Under the pieces are notes generated by a model. The model saw only the letters and a program-made list of their open reading frames with translations, did no database searches and was not told the DNA's origin. Position numbers and translations under genes: made by a program. From positions 1 to 37,504 of the forward strand of contig JABANP010000511.1 in the NCBI GenBank assembly GCA_013115135.1: DNA of 37,504 bases, given 5' to 3'. This DNA is from Perkinsus olseni. Its lineage: Eukaryota; Perkinsozoa; Perkinsida; Perkinsidae. Positions 20,278 through 33,277 of the stretch are shown in pieces. Within the stretch, counting starts at the first letter, position 1. Each line of letters begins with the position of its first letter.

Positions 20278-20542
20278 GGGGGACCTGTTGCGGCGGAAGC
20301 AGAGCCTAAGCTGGAAGCCATGCTAAGCACCCAGCGTCTCTGCTACCACAGCACCAAGTCTGCACTGCTCCCAGCCACGCTGACCTGTACTACAGGTCCT
20401 GTAGTGCTCCATCGAGCTGCCCACGAAAGCAGTAGGAGCGGATCCGGTTACGACTCACACCTCGGTACCCGGATACAGGCTACAGGTTCGTGCTTGGCTG
20501 GTTTCAGTGCCTCTCCCAACCCTAGCGTCTATGGGATTTCCT
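20278..20542 (+). repeat. Split direct repeat B2 (right end of retroelement)
   Basis: 265 bp copy of B1. Its last base abuts the host codon for Glu in copy C exon 4 (read on the minus strand). Confidence 0.95.
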
Positions 20543-21376
20543 CTCCAGGAGGTGCTTCCTCCCGGTGGTTGAACGTCTGCGTCCACCTTTCCGTTGCTTG
20601 GCACTTGTTCTGGGCTCAGTAAGCAACCTCGTTGTCCTCTCATCCAACATAAAAGGACCCATCACCCCATCATCAACGATAGCTGTATAGCGGAGGACTC
20701 CCTGTCCACTGCCCGTCCTGGCAAATACAGAACAGTGCGCACGCAAGGATGGGCTAAGGACAGCTTCTACTCGGCAACACGCTCGAGGCGAGCAAAGTCT
20801 GTCAGAGTTGAGTATATCATGCTTCCCTTCCCCACGAGGGTGATGACGTCCTCACCGAATTGATACTGAATGGGTGAACGACTGCCCTCAGGTATTTCCG
20901 TACGTAAAATAACATACCTTCACTCCTGACTGATGGAAAGTCTCAATCTTGTGCCTCCGACTTTTTTCCTGACAAACTACTCGTACAGGGCCGCGAAGCC
21001 GCCGTTGGCTCTAACTATTTACAGTGCATCAAGACAGCGTTCTAAGCTCAGCCTATTGATTCGGTCTACTTCATAATGGTTATTCTTCCCGATACCAACT
21101 TAGAGCTATTGCCACCGCTATCGATATACTATGAAGCTGGCAAGGAGGCCGAAGTAGAATACTGTTAAAGGCTGAAGATTGAAGCGGGTGGTTGATGTCC
21201 GTTGCTCTTACTTCCAGTTTTCTCGTTCTAGCGAAGCGCTTGAAGCCGTCGATCATGTCGCTCAACCATCCCCTCACCGGACTCTCGTCTGCATTACTAC
21301 TGCCCACGGCAGCATACCCCTTGTAGAAGAGCAGACAGTGCAGGAGGAATATGACGACGATTGAGAGGCGAGGCAT

Positions 21377-22210
21377 TGCCGTGGCAGAAGCGAAGAGGCT
21401 CGGCTGGGGGAGAGCCAGTGAGTGTTGCCCCCATAACGCTCGATTGGGTATCCTGAGTATATGTCCCCGCGGGTGGAGCGGCCCCACCCGCTACACTGGA
21501 GCTCTCTGATCTAGTGATTCTGAGATGGAAGAGTACGGCGCTCGGTCTGTGACGAGTCTCCTCTGGCGAGCGAATCTGCCAGATTGGCTTCGCGCAGTCT
21601 GGTTGCAGTGGAAGCCGTTGCTGTACAGCGGGAAGAAAGTTGTCGTGTGGGCTGCCACTCTCAACGCCACGTCATTCATCCACGTGAATCTTCTGGTGAT
21701 TTATTGTTGAGATTAGCCCCGCTGATATCTGGTTCTTGTGTTACTCGGATCACGAGGAGGCAAGAAGGCAGTACTAAGTCAGGTCTTTCTGTGGAACGAA
21801 CTGCAGCATAGCTATGCTAGAGGCGATGCCTTGGCTAGCTAAATTCATGACCGGCAGATGTTATTCAATTTCAGTCCCTGACTAGAAACTTCCACACTTC
21901 ACCATCTCAAGCAGAGCTCAACAGATTCATCACCATCGCCATAAATTTACTTAGCAGCTTCCCCCCGTAGCGGATCCACATCAGGCTGTCAGACTGTTTG
22001 CCTTCCGCGAAGTTGCGATCCGTCAATCAGTCGACTTGGAAAGCAAGTGTGCTTGGAGGTACAGTTCGAGCCGTTCGAGTCGTTACCTTATCTCGCTCAT
22101 CCCCTATAGTGTGTTTGACGCACAACTCTTTCGGTCTCAGCTAGCCGCAAGTGCCAGCCCATTGCAGGACTCTTGCGCGCGGTTGTGTTGACTTTTGGTT
22201 GGCGTAGTTA
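21377..22210. other. Intergenic right of copy C
   Basis: It begins with the conserved 5' block of copy C (21377-21422) and holds one tryptophan-rich + frame (listed separately). From 21711 to 22210 I see nothing to support. Confidence 0.4.
21525..21710 (+). CDS. Small Trp-rich open frame, unrecognised
   Basis: 61 codons from ATG, containing SLLWRANLPDWLRAVWLQW and YSGKKVVVWAATLNATSFI: one amphipathic and one hydrophobic segment. A GT donor follows HV near 21682, so it could be a first exon. It is divergent from copy C and about 150 nt from its start codon. No family is recognised; chance is possible. Confidence 0.2.
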   Translation: MEEYGARSVTSLLWRANLPDWLRAVWLQWKPLLYSGKKVVVWAATLNATSFIHVNLLVIYC

Positions 22211-22411
22211 TCAAGGCAGTGTCACTGACTCAGCAACGAACATGCCGAGGTGAAGCAGATGATCCCCGTAGACCCAGTCCAGGGGGGAGCCATCGCCGGC
22301 CGCGACCCTGCCCTTCCCAGTTCTAACGGTCCGAAGCGAATGATGCATTGCGAAAATTGGATTGTCCTCAGCCATCGCGGCAATGACGGGGTTTGTTGAC
22401 TCTAGTTTCAT
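22211..22411 (-). pseudogene. Possible relic of a 3-beta-HSD-type short-chain dehydrogenase exon
   Basis: The minus strand encodes GRVAAGDGSPLDWVYGDHLLH followed by LGMFVAES. This resembles the GDGxNxxDxxYVxNxxHAHLLA segment of 3-beta-hydroxysteroid dehydrogenase / NSDHL proteins. A donor-like GTGAC follows. I found no flanking exons with the Rossmann start or the YxxxK site, so at most a fragment remains. The match is short. Confidence 0.3.
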
Positions 22412-22533
22412 TGACGACTATTTTTCTATTTCTGTTCCACAACTTGAAACATCAACACTTCACCAGTCTATTAACTGTGTGACAACAGCTCGTGCATCAC
22501 CAACAACCATCATCATGCTCCAGAATACTCTGC

Positions 22534-22549
22534 AGCAGCAGCAGCAGCT
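22534..22549 (+). repeat. CAG microsatellite
   Basis: Five CAG/GCA triplets in a gene-free stretch between the dehydrogenase-like relic and the enkurin 3' end. Confidence 0.85.
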
Positions 22550-22654
22550 TCCTACATTGTAGTGTCGATCAGTACTCGCCTGAATATTGAGAACTCCTAG
22601 GAGACTTCTCCTTGCGATGGTACCGTTCCGTACTCGAACCCGACCGACATGTCC

Positions 22655-24353
22655 TTACCTCCGATTCAACTTGGCAATGTCGCTTTCAATAGCCGCAAGC
22701 TGCGCTTCAAATCCTTCCTTGCGCTTCGTCTTACCAATTGTATCCAGCTTTGTTAGATGTGTCATGCACTAATACCACACCTCGCCATAATCACGAACAG
22801 GACGCGTTGCCGATAGCTCACCTGATAGTCAGCATTAACCTTCTCCCACTTCTTCTTCAATGCTTCAATGAGCTCAAGTCTCTCTTCCTCCGGCAGCGGT
22901 CGTATCTGAGAGTACCGCTTGTAACGAACAAGCCGGCCTAACCTCCGGGCGTCACCCTGCCCTGCTCTTCCTTCTTTTGCTGGTCCTGCAATTTGCGTAT
23001 ATAATCGTACCTGCATTGATAGGACAGCACTCCCAAAGACCTGCCAAAGGCGCCTCTCGTTGAATGAGCAGTCGACAATACCGTTAGCAGCGGGAAAGCG
23101 AAAAGCATGGCTCAAGCCCAGGTCAGCAAATAACGATGAGCTTACTCCGATCTGATGTCGGCCTTGATCTTCTCCAAATACGCGGGGATTTTCCCTGCAC
23201 GACCATGAGTCGGGCCAAGGCACGACGATGACGGGATGCTACCATAATCAGCCTTCCTTAAGTAATCCTTGTCCAGCTCCCCATAGTGCTTAGCTTTGGC
23301 AGGAGGAGCCTTCAGTATGTTGTCCACGGCGTTGGCAGTTACGTAGTTCTTACCTGAAACCGTACCAAGCAGTCGGGTCTTCAGCAGGACCCGCTCCATC
23401 CAATTTGAGCTTCAACAAACAGGTTGAATTGCAGAAAATGCAAGACGAGAAAATGGGGCCGCTCTGCCATATTGCGGGAGAACGGCGGTCGAACAATAGA
23501 AGCACCCATCCAGTTGCTGCTGTCGCCACATGGCATATTGGCCTCAGTTTTTCGTGTTGCATTTTCCTCTTCGATGTTTAATAAAGAAGCCGTTGTGAGC
23601 ATCATCGCTCTTGATCTTTGCTCAGCTCCATCATAATCACCTCACAAGGCGTTTATTCACCACTAGGCTCTTTCTCTAACCGAGCTACTTGACGACCACT
23701 GTGAAAGGAGAAGATACAAGTCCTTACCAGAGACCAGATTCATAACGGGTTTCTCATTCAGCTTCGGCACTGGCGGTTTAGTGACCGTGTGGGACACTGA
23801 TGCCTTAAGCTTCTCCGGGCTCTTCTTCCGCAGCGCCGTAACTGCCCCTCTCGTCGTGACCAGACCCTCGCCTGACCGCTTACGTGACTCCACCCTACTA
23901 GTCCGTTCAAACTTTTTCAACGGCTTTTGCGGGTCCGGCTTGACCGACCCAATGGGCACTCCGAAAGTAGCGTGTGGCTTGTGATATCTAATACCACAAA
24001 TTCAGAATCTTTCAGGTCGCCAGGACGTACGTGTGCTCGCTGGGCTTCGGCTTCTCCCGTTCTTGCGCACCAGCAACATTACGTATACCTGCATCCAGAC
24101 AGGAGTTGGCGGAGGTGTGGTATGTAAAAGGACCCCTCCCTACCGGGCTTGCTAGTCTGTGCCGTTGCGAATGTGCTGGAAGTAGGCGGTATCGTCCCTG
24201 GGTACTTCGACTTGTGCATGGGTGGCTTCGGTTTTGGCATCTCAGGCTCAATAACCTGCTCGTGAACTCTCAGCCACAACCACAATACAGGTTATATAAA
24301 AAACCTACAAGTCCGTAAACGGACTCGTAAGGGCCCTCATCATCATCTTCCAT
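22655..24353 (-). CDS. ENKUR: Enkurin, flagellar/calmodulin-binding protein
   Basis: Enkurin is an adaptor of motile cilia and flagella, found inside doublet microtubules; in sperm it binds calmodulin and TRPC channels. Eight exons (24353-24309, 24255-24144, 24088-24031, 23987-23728, 23353-23146, 23010-22956, 22905-22822, 22768-22655) total 311 residues with all phases consistent. Landmarks: YESVYGL at the start, KPPMHKSKYPGTIPPTSSTF, HKPHATFGVPIGS, the proline motif KPPVPKLNEKPVMNL, SGKNYVTANAVDNIL, GKIPAYLEKIKADI, and the C-terminal IRPLPEEERLELIEALKKKW followed by HLTKLDTIGKTKRKEGFE. Introns are 43-135 nt except one of 374 nt. The start comes from a 15-codon first exon with the ESxYxL motif. 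It implies a flagellated stage. Confidence 0.93.
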
Positions 24354-24651
24354 CCTCGCTGGCATCATTCCAAAAAACGAAACTTTCAAGAGCTCAACTG
24401 TGACCAATCATCAATCCCCACCCTCCCGATCACGTCGTTGAATTGACAGCTCAAAGGCAGCGTAATGTCATACGTCGAATTCCACGACTATATTGTCGTT
24501 GGTATATACCAAGGTTACTACCACCTTCTTGCACTTGGGTGTGGATGCTCTCCATCAGGAGACACTGCTAACTATAATAATGCTAAACGTTTCCCTTCTA
24601 TGAAAGATGTGAACTGAGGATACGTTACAATCGAGGCTTGACAAGGGGCCT

Positions 24652-27159
<2,508 letters not shown>

Positions 27160-28941
27160 ATGCATCTTCTCATCGCCGTATTTCTGAGCCTTTGTCACAC
27201 TGCTCAGGACGTTGACGCCGGGAGGCCGTGGCGGGCAATCCGATCTTTCTTTGAGTCAAAGGCGCTGGGCAGGAGGCACAAGGTGATAATCCTGCAGTGG
27301 ATACCGAGGAGGGCAGCGGCGGACCATCGTTAGCGTTTATATCGTGGTGCTTTCGGTAGTAAACGTGCCTTTGGCAGTTTACTACTGCCTGTGAGAAACC
27401 GCCCTCACGTCCATGCTAGAAGTACCGTGTATTTTATGGTGGTGGCTCGCGTGATGGGGTCTGTTCGTGTCCCCAGGAGAGGTCGTACTGAAACATAGAT
27501 GCCGAATGCTTGTTCTCTAGTAACAGGCTCGTATGCTTCAATAACGCATCTTTATTGACTTCGACATGAGTGTTGTATATTATGCTTACAGTCGACCTCT
27601 GTTGCTTGTACATGCAGTTGCCTGCTATTTATTGAAACAAGGTCGTCGAGATATCCTTCGTCTTTTTGTTCTTGCTCAGTTCGCTTCTAGTTCTGGGGCC
27701 AATACCACTGGCAGACTCCCCGAAGATCCTAAGGTAGGAGCTTGCTAGGTTCAGGTGTAAGATCTGCCTTCACACTTTGCCGGATCACCGATTCTGTTTC
27801 CGCGTCGCCCCACCTAACCTCAAGAACCTTCCGTCGAGCTACTTTACGTTGTCAGGGGGTTGCTCACATATCATATATCTGTCCGCTAGACTCTTCGGAT
27901 GAGGGCTATGACATGGTAATAGTGTGGCCTTGGTCGACCCAATATAGCTCGGACTTTCAGGGAGGTATCGTAGCGTATGGCAAGGAGCTGCGTCGTGGGA
28001 TGAGATCTCGCTCGGTCGAGCATGTATTAGATTACCTTTATTTTTGGGATAATGGGTAACATAGTAGAATGTGACCGCTGAGCGAAACGCTATTCTTTCA
28101 GGCAGCAGCGGAAGAAAAACATCAGCAGCATGAATGCCATTTTCGACCTGCCTGATGTCATCGATCATGAATTTCCGAAGCGTTCTGGGTTAACCCTGAA
28201 GGTTCAGCTTGACTACTGGGGCGCAGAAGGCTTCGAGGAAATATATCGCGGAGAGAGCTTCGCCGCTCGGTATTTGTGGCGAGAGCGTCTGGTTCGCTCA
28301 AACAAGGCAGCCGAGTTCATAAAACATGTTTCAATGGTGGAGGGAAAACTAGAGGACAGTTATGAGTCGCTACTTGGCACTGGCGAGCTGACCGTGTGTC
28401 TGTGGGGTTTCGTCTACGATCAAATTTGCAGGCAAATCGAGAGGGAACGGCTCTACCTTTGCCCACCGGCCAAGGCAGTAAGAGTTTAAGTTTTCTTTAC
28501 ATGTGAAGTATGTTTCCTTCGTTCTGTAGGAAGTTGGCAGTGAGAAAGTATCCATCACTTTAGGGTCGATGTATGCGGGTAAACTGAAATTTCACGAAAT
28601 AGAGATTATTGGCCCCCGGTGAGAATAAGCTCCTCCTGCAATTTAGTCGCGGTAGATGGCCTTCTGTTGTCAGGGTTTGGAGAGAAGGTGGCATACAGGC
28701 CAAACACGTGAACTTTATACGCGAGTTGGAGGAGAGCAGCAGGCATGTACTGCGCGGGACGGAAAGTGTAGCGGCCTGCGAGGAGCAGCTCATTAATTAT
28801 GCTAAGGAAGCTGGCAAGCGAAGTAGAAACGTCAAGGCGTCAAACCTGTCTATTCTGGATTCTGGTGAGAGGGAGAATCAGCTGAGAGAATCAGTGAGTA
28901 TTATCTACAATGCTTGGATGAATGACATTCATGAGTATTAA
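27160..28941 (+). CDS. X1: secreted protein, paralog of X2 and distant relative of copies A-C
   Basis: Exons 27160-27282, (27680-27733, less sure), 27856-27915, 27961-28055, 28102-28477, 28530-28618 and 28674-28941 give about 354 residues. Exon 1 (41 codons) holds a signal peptide (MHLLIAVFLSLCHT) and then GRPWRAIRSFFESK. Later landmarks: GGIVAYGKELRRG and VLDYLYFWD; NAIFDLPDVI, YLWRERLV and LTVCLWGFVYDQI; SEKVSITL and FHEIEIIG; KHVNFIRELEESSRHVL and CEEQLINYAKEAGKR. No known domain. Exon lengths and phases parallel X2 exactly, apart from X2's repeat exon, and parallel copies A-C in order. Intron 1 contains a 9-bp hairpin (27356-27385). Function unknown. Confidence 0.72.
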
Positions 28942-29507
28942 TGATGGTGTAATAGATGTTGGATGTTCAGTCGTTCTAGGTTGAGTTCAGTCCGGCCTTC
29001 GTGTGGGTCATGGTGTACTGGAGGAACTTGTCCTTGGCGTGACCAATGATAGATAACACAATACCGCAATGTTGAGGCATAACTTGTTCTATGTTATTAC
29101 TCATCAAATATAGAAACACTTAGCCTCAGATACTATGAGCAGCGCAGGGAGGAGAAGATTAAAATAGGAAGCAATCGCCGCTTGAGTACCGTTCTCTCAC
29201 ACGCTGTGACGTAGGCGGCAGGGATTAACTCATCTTCTGAGCTTTGTGGATTAACATATGTAGCTGCTATTCTCTTCTGAGGGGATACTGGCATGCAGCC
29301 TTCGGCTCGAATGTGTTTTCAATCATACTACCTTTGAGATGAAAGACGGGGTCTCAAGCAATTTGAGTGTTATCGAGGGAATAGCCATCTGAATGGGGTA
29401 ACTTCTACTATTGGGTCCCCCGAGGGCCTCGGGGTACCTCGGCATGGTCGCTGGCGTGGTGCGGTTATTGTCATGTAGCTGTTGTTGACAGATCACAACA
29501 ACTTGTT

Positions 29508-29543
<36 letters not shown>
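29508..29543 (+). repeat. ATG (CAT) microsatellite
   Basis: About twelve ATG triplets. At the equivalent place in the duplicated block (about 33063-33080) there are only a few GATG words, so the run expanded after duplication. Confidence 0.95.
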
Positions 29544-29545
<2 letters not shown>

Positions 29546-29554
29546 TGTCCCCTA

Positions 29555-29745
29555 CAGAGTCAGGGCGGACTCGGAACAGTCGAGGGACGTCCATGCCTGT
29601 GAGTTGGTACGTCCGGCAGTGACCATCCCGGAGCTCACCATCCAAAGCTACGATTGAACACTGAGGGCTGTGGCTGGCAGCGAGGCGGCCCTTCGAGACT
29701 ATGGGGCTATGACGAGCAGTAATATCGGAGGGAACACACACTCGC
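29555..29745 (+). repeat. Duplicated block Y1 (matches 33088-33277)
   Basis: About 190 bp, nearly identical to Y2 downstream of X2. In the + frame several differences are synonymous, but Y1 carries an in-frame TGA where Y2 has AGA, and it lost Y2's stop. The opposite strand shows a similar mix, so strand and coding status remain open. It marks the right part of the duplicated X unit. Confidence 0.85.
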
Positions 29746-30751
29746 TTTCTCTATCGGTTGTCGCATCTGCAAATCTGGCAATTGCACGGCCGACACCGAT
29801 ACCACAGTAAGAGCTCGGTCATTCATCGCGTCATGATGACATGACGGTCATGTCGAATTCTCATTGTGGATTTTCGATGAGCCTGTAGTTGGCCCTTTCT
29901 CACGTAGTTTGACCCAGCGTGAGTAGACCAGAATGCAGAACGCTGCTTGGCGGTTGTTTGAAAGCGCTGACCTCGATTTGCTTTTGGCAACTGTGTCGTC
30001 CTCCACGCCATTTTTCGTGACGTCTTGTTCTTTCTGAACTCACGAGGCGGTCCGTTCAGAAAGTAGTAGTATCATCAGCGGCCCTCCTTGCGGACTGGCT
30101 CACCGTTACTAACGACCCGTCTTCCCGTTCCAATGGCCGTCCATAACTACCAGGGCCCAGAAATCAGAGTCCAACAGCAGGCAAACCTGCTAGCCGTCGA
30201 TACGAATTATGACCAGCCCTTTTCTCACCGGAAATGTGTCAGCTCTATCCGAGGTCTCTGGTATCAGCGCCGAGGCTCCGGTGCGCAGCAGCACCGCAAG
30301 GACAGCCTCCGGCATGACATGGTGGAAGGACGCGAAATCGAGCGCAATGGGCCCTGACGGGTGCATGCTACCGCCGTCTCGTCTCTCCTACGTTCGTGGG
30401 GAACTGCAAGGTGGACCGCAGATACAAGCCTTGAGGAATGAGGGTTGCCTTGCAATGCGGTGAGAGTCGCTGTATCCGGTGAGGACAGGACTGCCTGGAT
30501 TGGAAAGCGTTAACTCGACTCAATTAACCCAGCCGAACCTGCACGTCCTGTACTAGGGTTTGGCCAAGAACGACTCCGACGAGGGCGGTGTGCGCTTCGC
30601 TCCGCTGTGCTCGAGATGTAAACTTTCCACCGTGAATGAGCAGACCTTTCTTCGTGCCTTCAATTGCATCCCACCGATGAACCCAATATTCTAGTGCCTA
30701 ACAGCAAAGCGATGGTCCATCACTCCCTCCATCTTAGTGGATTTCCCCTTC

Positions 30752-32813
30752 ATGCGTGCGTTCTTCGTTGTAGCAGTCGGGGTGATGGCGCCAGGTGTGT
30801 ATGGCAGCGGGACGTGGAAGAAAGTGCGCTCCCTGTTCAAATCTAAAAAATCTGGAAAGGCGGATTTGGCTACAGTAAGGAGAAGCCCGGCTTAGCTTTT
30901 CATCTGGGATATGCTCGCCTTCTCACCTTCTCCTGGCCAGGTGAACGACATCCCCGGGGTCAGCGAAGCTGAGGGAGCGGTTGCCCGCAGGGTCAACAAG
31001 GGGCGGTCGTCTGTTACCCTCGGCGTCAATAGTGGTCCGATGTCTTATGCTTTCGGGGTCAACAGGGGTGCTACTCTCGGGGATAGCAGTAGCCGTCCGT
31101 ATGGTACTCTACCGGCCAGGAGGGGTGCTACCCTCGGACCTGGCAGGGGTGCTACCCTCGGACCTGGCAGGGGTGATACCCTCGGACCTGGCAGGGGTGC
31201 TACCCTCGGACCTGGCAAGGGTGATCGTCTCGGGGCTAGCGGGAGTCGGCTTTCTTATAACCCCGGGGTTAGCAGGGGTGATACCCTCGGTGCTAGCAGT
31301 AGCCGTATGTATGGTACTCTACCGGCTAGGAGGGGTGATACCCTCGGACCTGGCAGGGGTGCTTCCCTCGGACCTGGCAGGGGTGCTTCCCTCGGACCTG
31401 GCAGGGGTGCTTCCCTCGGGACTGGCTGGGTTCCGATGCCTGATAACCTCGGGGCTAGCAGGGGTGATACCCTAGGGGTTACGAGGATTCAGGTGGATCA
31501 TACCCCGGGGTCCAGCAAGGAACAGGTGGCTGATGCCTCTAAGGTGAGCAGGGCTCTCGACGTCGTTGAAGTTCTCCAGGTGAAGAGCCCCCTGGCTCAA
31601 CCGTGCTATTCTCTTTACTCGTATCCTGTCAGACAAAGGGAGCTCCTGTGAGAGCCGAGCCCATCGCGGTACCAGCAGCACAGGTTACCGTAGGAATCGC
31701 CGGAACCCCAGCTTCTCGCTCATTCCTCGTTGTCAGGGGACCGCCTCCCTGGTCTACACCACACCGCTGGGCTCTAGGGATAAAAAACGTGACTTTGTAC
31801 GCACTGAGTAGGGGCCTTCGTCTCGAAATCCGAATTCATCAGGGCGGCATCGTTGTCTACGGCAAGGAGGTGACTCGTGGCGGCTCGGTCGAGCACATTG
31901 TCGATTACCTCTATTTCTGGGACAGCCAGTGAGTTTGAAAAAAATACAAAGTGTGGCTGCTACTAAGGCAGACCTCTATCAGGCAATACCACAGGAACCG
32001 CAGCCGTCTGAACGTCCTGTTCGACTTGCCTGGAATAATCCCGCATAACTGGCCGAGGGACTCCTCAACCACACTAAGGACGTGGCTCGAGTATTTGGGT
32101 TCCGAGGGGTACCACCGAATCCATGCTTTCAAGGATGAGTTCGGCGCCCAGTACCTCGAGAAGGAACATCTAACTCCGGGAAAGCCGAGAGGCCTGGTGA
32201 ACCACATCATGGCCATGGAGAAGGAGTTTCGGAGGAGTGTTTATTGGGAGTTCGAGACTAACAAGCTGGCCATCTGTCTCTGGGGGTATGTGTTCGACCT
32301 AGTGTACAAGCAGCAGAGGAAACGTGAACTCTTCCTTTGCCCGTCGGTTGCTGCGGTAAGGCTATGACTTCTCTTGGGGGGTGATGGCGTTTTATTTCCC
32401 AGGACGTCGGAGACGTGAAAGTGACCATCACTTTGAGCGCGAAGGGCTTCGACGAGCTGAGGGTCCACGAGATAGAGGTCATGGGCTCGCGGTAAGGACT
32501 GAGGGGCTGCGCGAAGACCTGGGCAGTGCCTCATCGTTGTCCTTTTATTGTCAGTATTTGGCAACAGGAGGATGTACAGACCCGACACGTGAACTTTATA
32601 CGGGAGCTCCAGGAGAAGACCCGACGGGTTGGACAACGGCGTAGCATTGATGCGTGCGAGGAGCAGCTCTTGGAGTATGCTAAGACGATAGCCGGCCGGA
32701 CTGGTGCAGACGTGAAGGACACGAGGCTATCACGGGAGCTCGGTGAGAGGCAAAGTCAACTGAGGGCAGCTGTGGGTATTGTCTATACGGCTTGGATGAA
32801 GGGAGGCGCATGA
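30752..32813 (+). CDS. X2: secreted protein with an octapeptide-repeat exon
   Basis: Eight exons (30752-30874, 30941-31579, 31633-31683, 31737-31796, 31843-31928, 31995-32355, 32403-32491, 32555-32813) give 555 residues. Exon 1 (41 codons) is a signal peptide (MRAFFVVAVGVMAPGVYG) followed by GTWKKVRSLFKSKKSG, the counterpart of X1 exon 1. Exon 2 (213 codons) is Gly/Arg/Thr/Leu-rich repeat sequence. From exon 4 on it aligns with X1: GGIVVYGKEVTRGG and DYLYFWD; LNVLFDLPGIIP, LAICLWGYVFDLVY and LFLCP; VKVTITL and VHEIEVMG; RHVNFIRELQEKTRRV, CEEQLLEYAKTIAGR and VGIVYTAWM. All phases fit. The extracellular role is unknown. Confidence 0.8.
31121..31426 (+). repeat. 24-bp coding tandem repeat (RGATLGPG-type octapeptide)
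   Basis: Two arrays of 24-nt units, 31121-31240 and 31331-31426, encode RGATLGPG, RGDTLGPG, RGASLGPG and variants. The arrays are 210 nt apart. The sequence between them, including SSSR-YGTLPAR, repeats with the same 210-nt period (31081 and 31291), so a higher-order duplication exists. All changes keep the frame. It lies wholly in X2 exon 2; X1 has no counterpart. Confidence 0.93.
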
Positions 32814-33087
32814 AGGCCTATCATTCTGATGTACATGAATGACCTGAAGATGTTATCGTTGTTGGATGTCCTAGTCGTCCTTGGTTGTTTCAACCTTCTT
32901 GTCACGGATGGGCGGAGGGAGTAGCTCATGCTGTTGCTTCGTGGATGCTTACCACTCGTCCGAGATGGCCAACCGTGTCTGCTTTGTTTTACGGCTCGGG
33001 AATAGTGGAGCTGAATCGAGGGATCCTGCCGGACAGCCCCTCAAGCTTACTGCAGTTCTTGTTATTGATGGTGATGAACGGCCCCTT

Positions 33088-33277
33088 CAGAGTCAGGGCG
33101 GACTCGGAGCAGTCGAGGGACGTCCACGCCTGTGAGTTGGTACGTCCAGCAGTGATCATCTCGGAGCTCACCATCCAAGGCTATGGTAGAACACTAAGGG
33201 CTGTGGCTGGCAGCGAGGCGGCCCTTCGAGACTATGGGGCCATGATGAGCAGTAGTATCTGAGGGAACACACACTCG
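33088..33277 (+). repeat. Duplicated block Y2 (matches 29555-29745)
   Basis: Copy of Y1, downstream of X2. A + frame at 32885-33262 runs through it and ends ALRDYGAMMSSSI; it could be a small gene of 126 codons or fewer. A minus frame (33174-32989) is equally open. The first 200 nt of the + frame have no match in the Y1 copy. Confidence 0.8.

Larger units (their letters stand above)
13081..20542 (+). mobile_element. Tyrosine-recombinase retroelement with split direct repeats (DIRS order, Ngaro/PAT-like layout)
   Basis: The element is complete and 7,462 bp long, with ends defined by the interrupted host exon (host bases 13080 and 20543 join exactly; one T at either edge is ambiguous). Layout: A1 (13081-13277), leader, gag-like frame, RT/RNase H, tyrosine recombinase, B1 (19789-20053), A2 (20054-20250), 27-nt spacer, B2 (20278-20542). 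A1 equals A2 and B1 equals B2 by eye. The A1 - body - B1 - A2 - B2 order is the split-direct-repeat hallmark of YR retroelements that integrate from a circle without target duplication. None is seen here. No methyltransferase-like frame was noticed, which fits Ngaro/PAT-like rather than DIRS1-like elements. Confidence 0.93.
12311..21376 (-). pseudogene. Copy C: secreted-family gene split by a retroelement
   Basis: Exons 21376-21212, 20968-20918, 20865-20771 and 20717-20543 lie on one side of the inserted element. Exons 13080-12967, 12909-12812 and 12641-12311 lie on the other. Exon 4 is cut between codons for HLLE and KISGQL; copy A has LLEKISSQL there, uncut. Without the element, all exons keep phase and would total 342 residues with no stop, so the gene was intact when hit. 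Landmarks: the shared signal peptide, RRHKIETFHQSGVK (exon 2), TLTDFARLE (exon 3), LRYTAIVDDGVM (exon 4), STLTLTMEDPEEGF (exon 5), CEEQLELFARYV and LYPELVLRWLTEGSFV (exon 6). It is interrupted now, unless the element's transcript is removed. Confidence 0.88.
28942..30751. other. Intergenic between X1 and X2
   Basis: The first 60 nt after X1 resemble the 3' side of X2 (GTTGGATGT...GTCGT words), so they are part of the duplicated unit. It also holds the ATG microsatellite (29508-29543) and a 190-bp block duplicated at 33088 (listed separately). From 29750 to 30750 two + frames (30088-30357 and 30209-30463) overlap each other, and a minus frame overlaps both. Composition alone explains them and I call no gene. 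Confidence 0.4.

Noticed and set aside
29493..29741. Polyhistidine protein on the minus strand
   Set aside because: The His run is the ATG microsatellite read backwards; the paralogous block lacks it.
30088..30463. Overlapping + frames with a GPDG word resembling a LINE RT
   Set aside because: No other RT motif is nearby, and open frames exist on both strands, so composition explains it.
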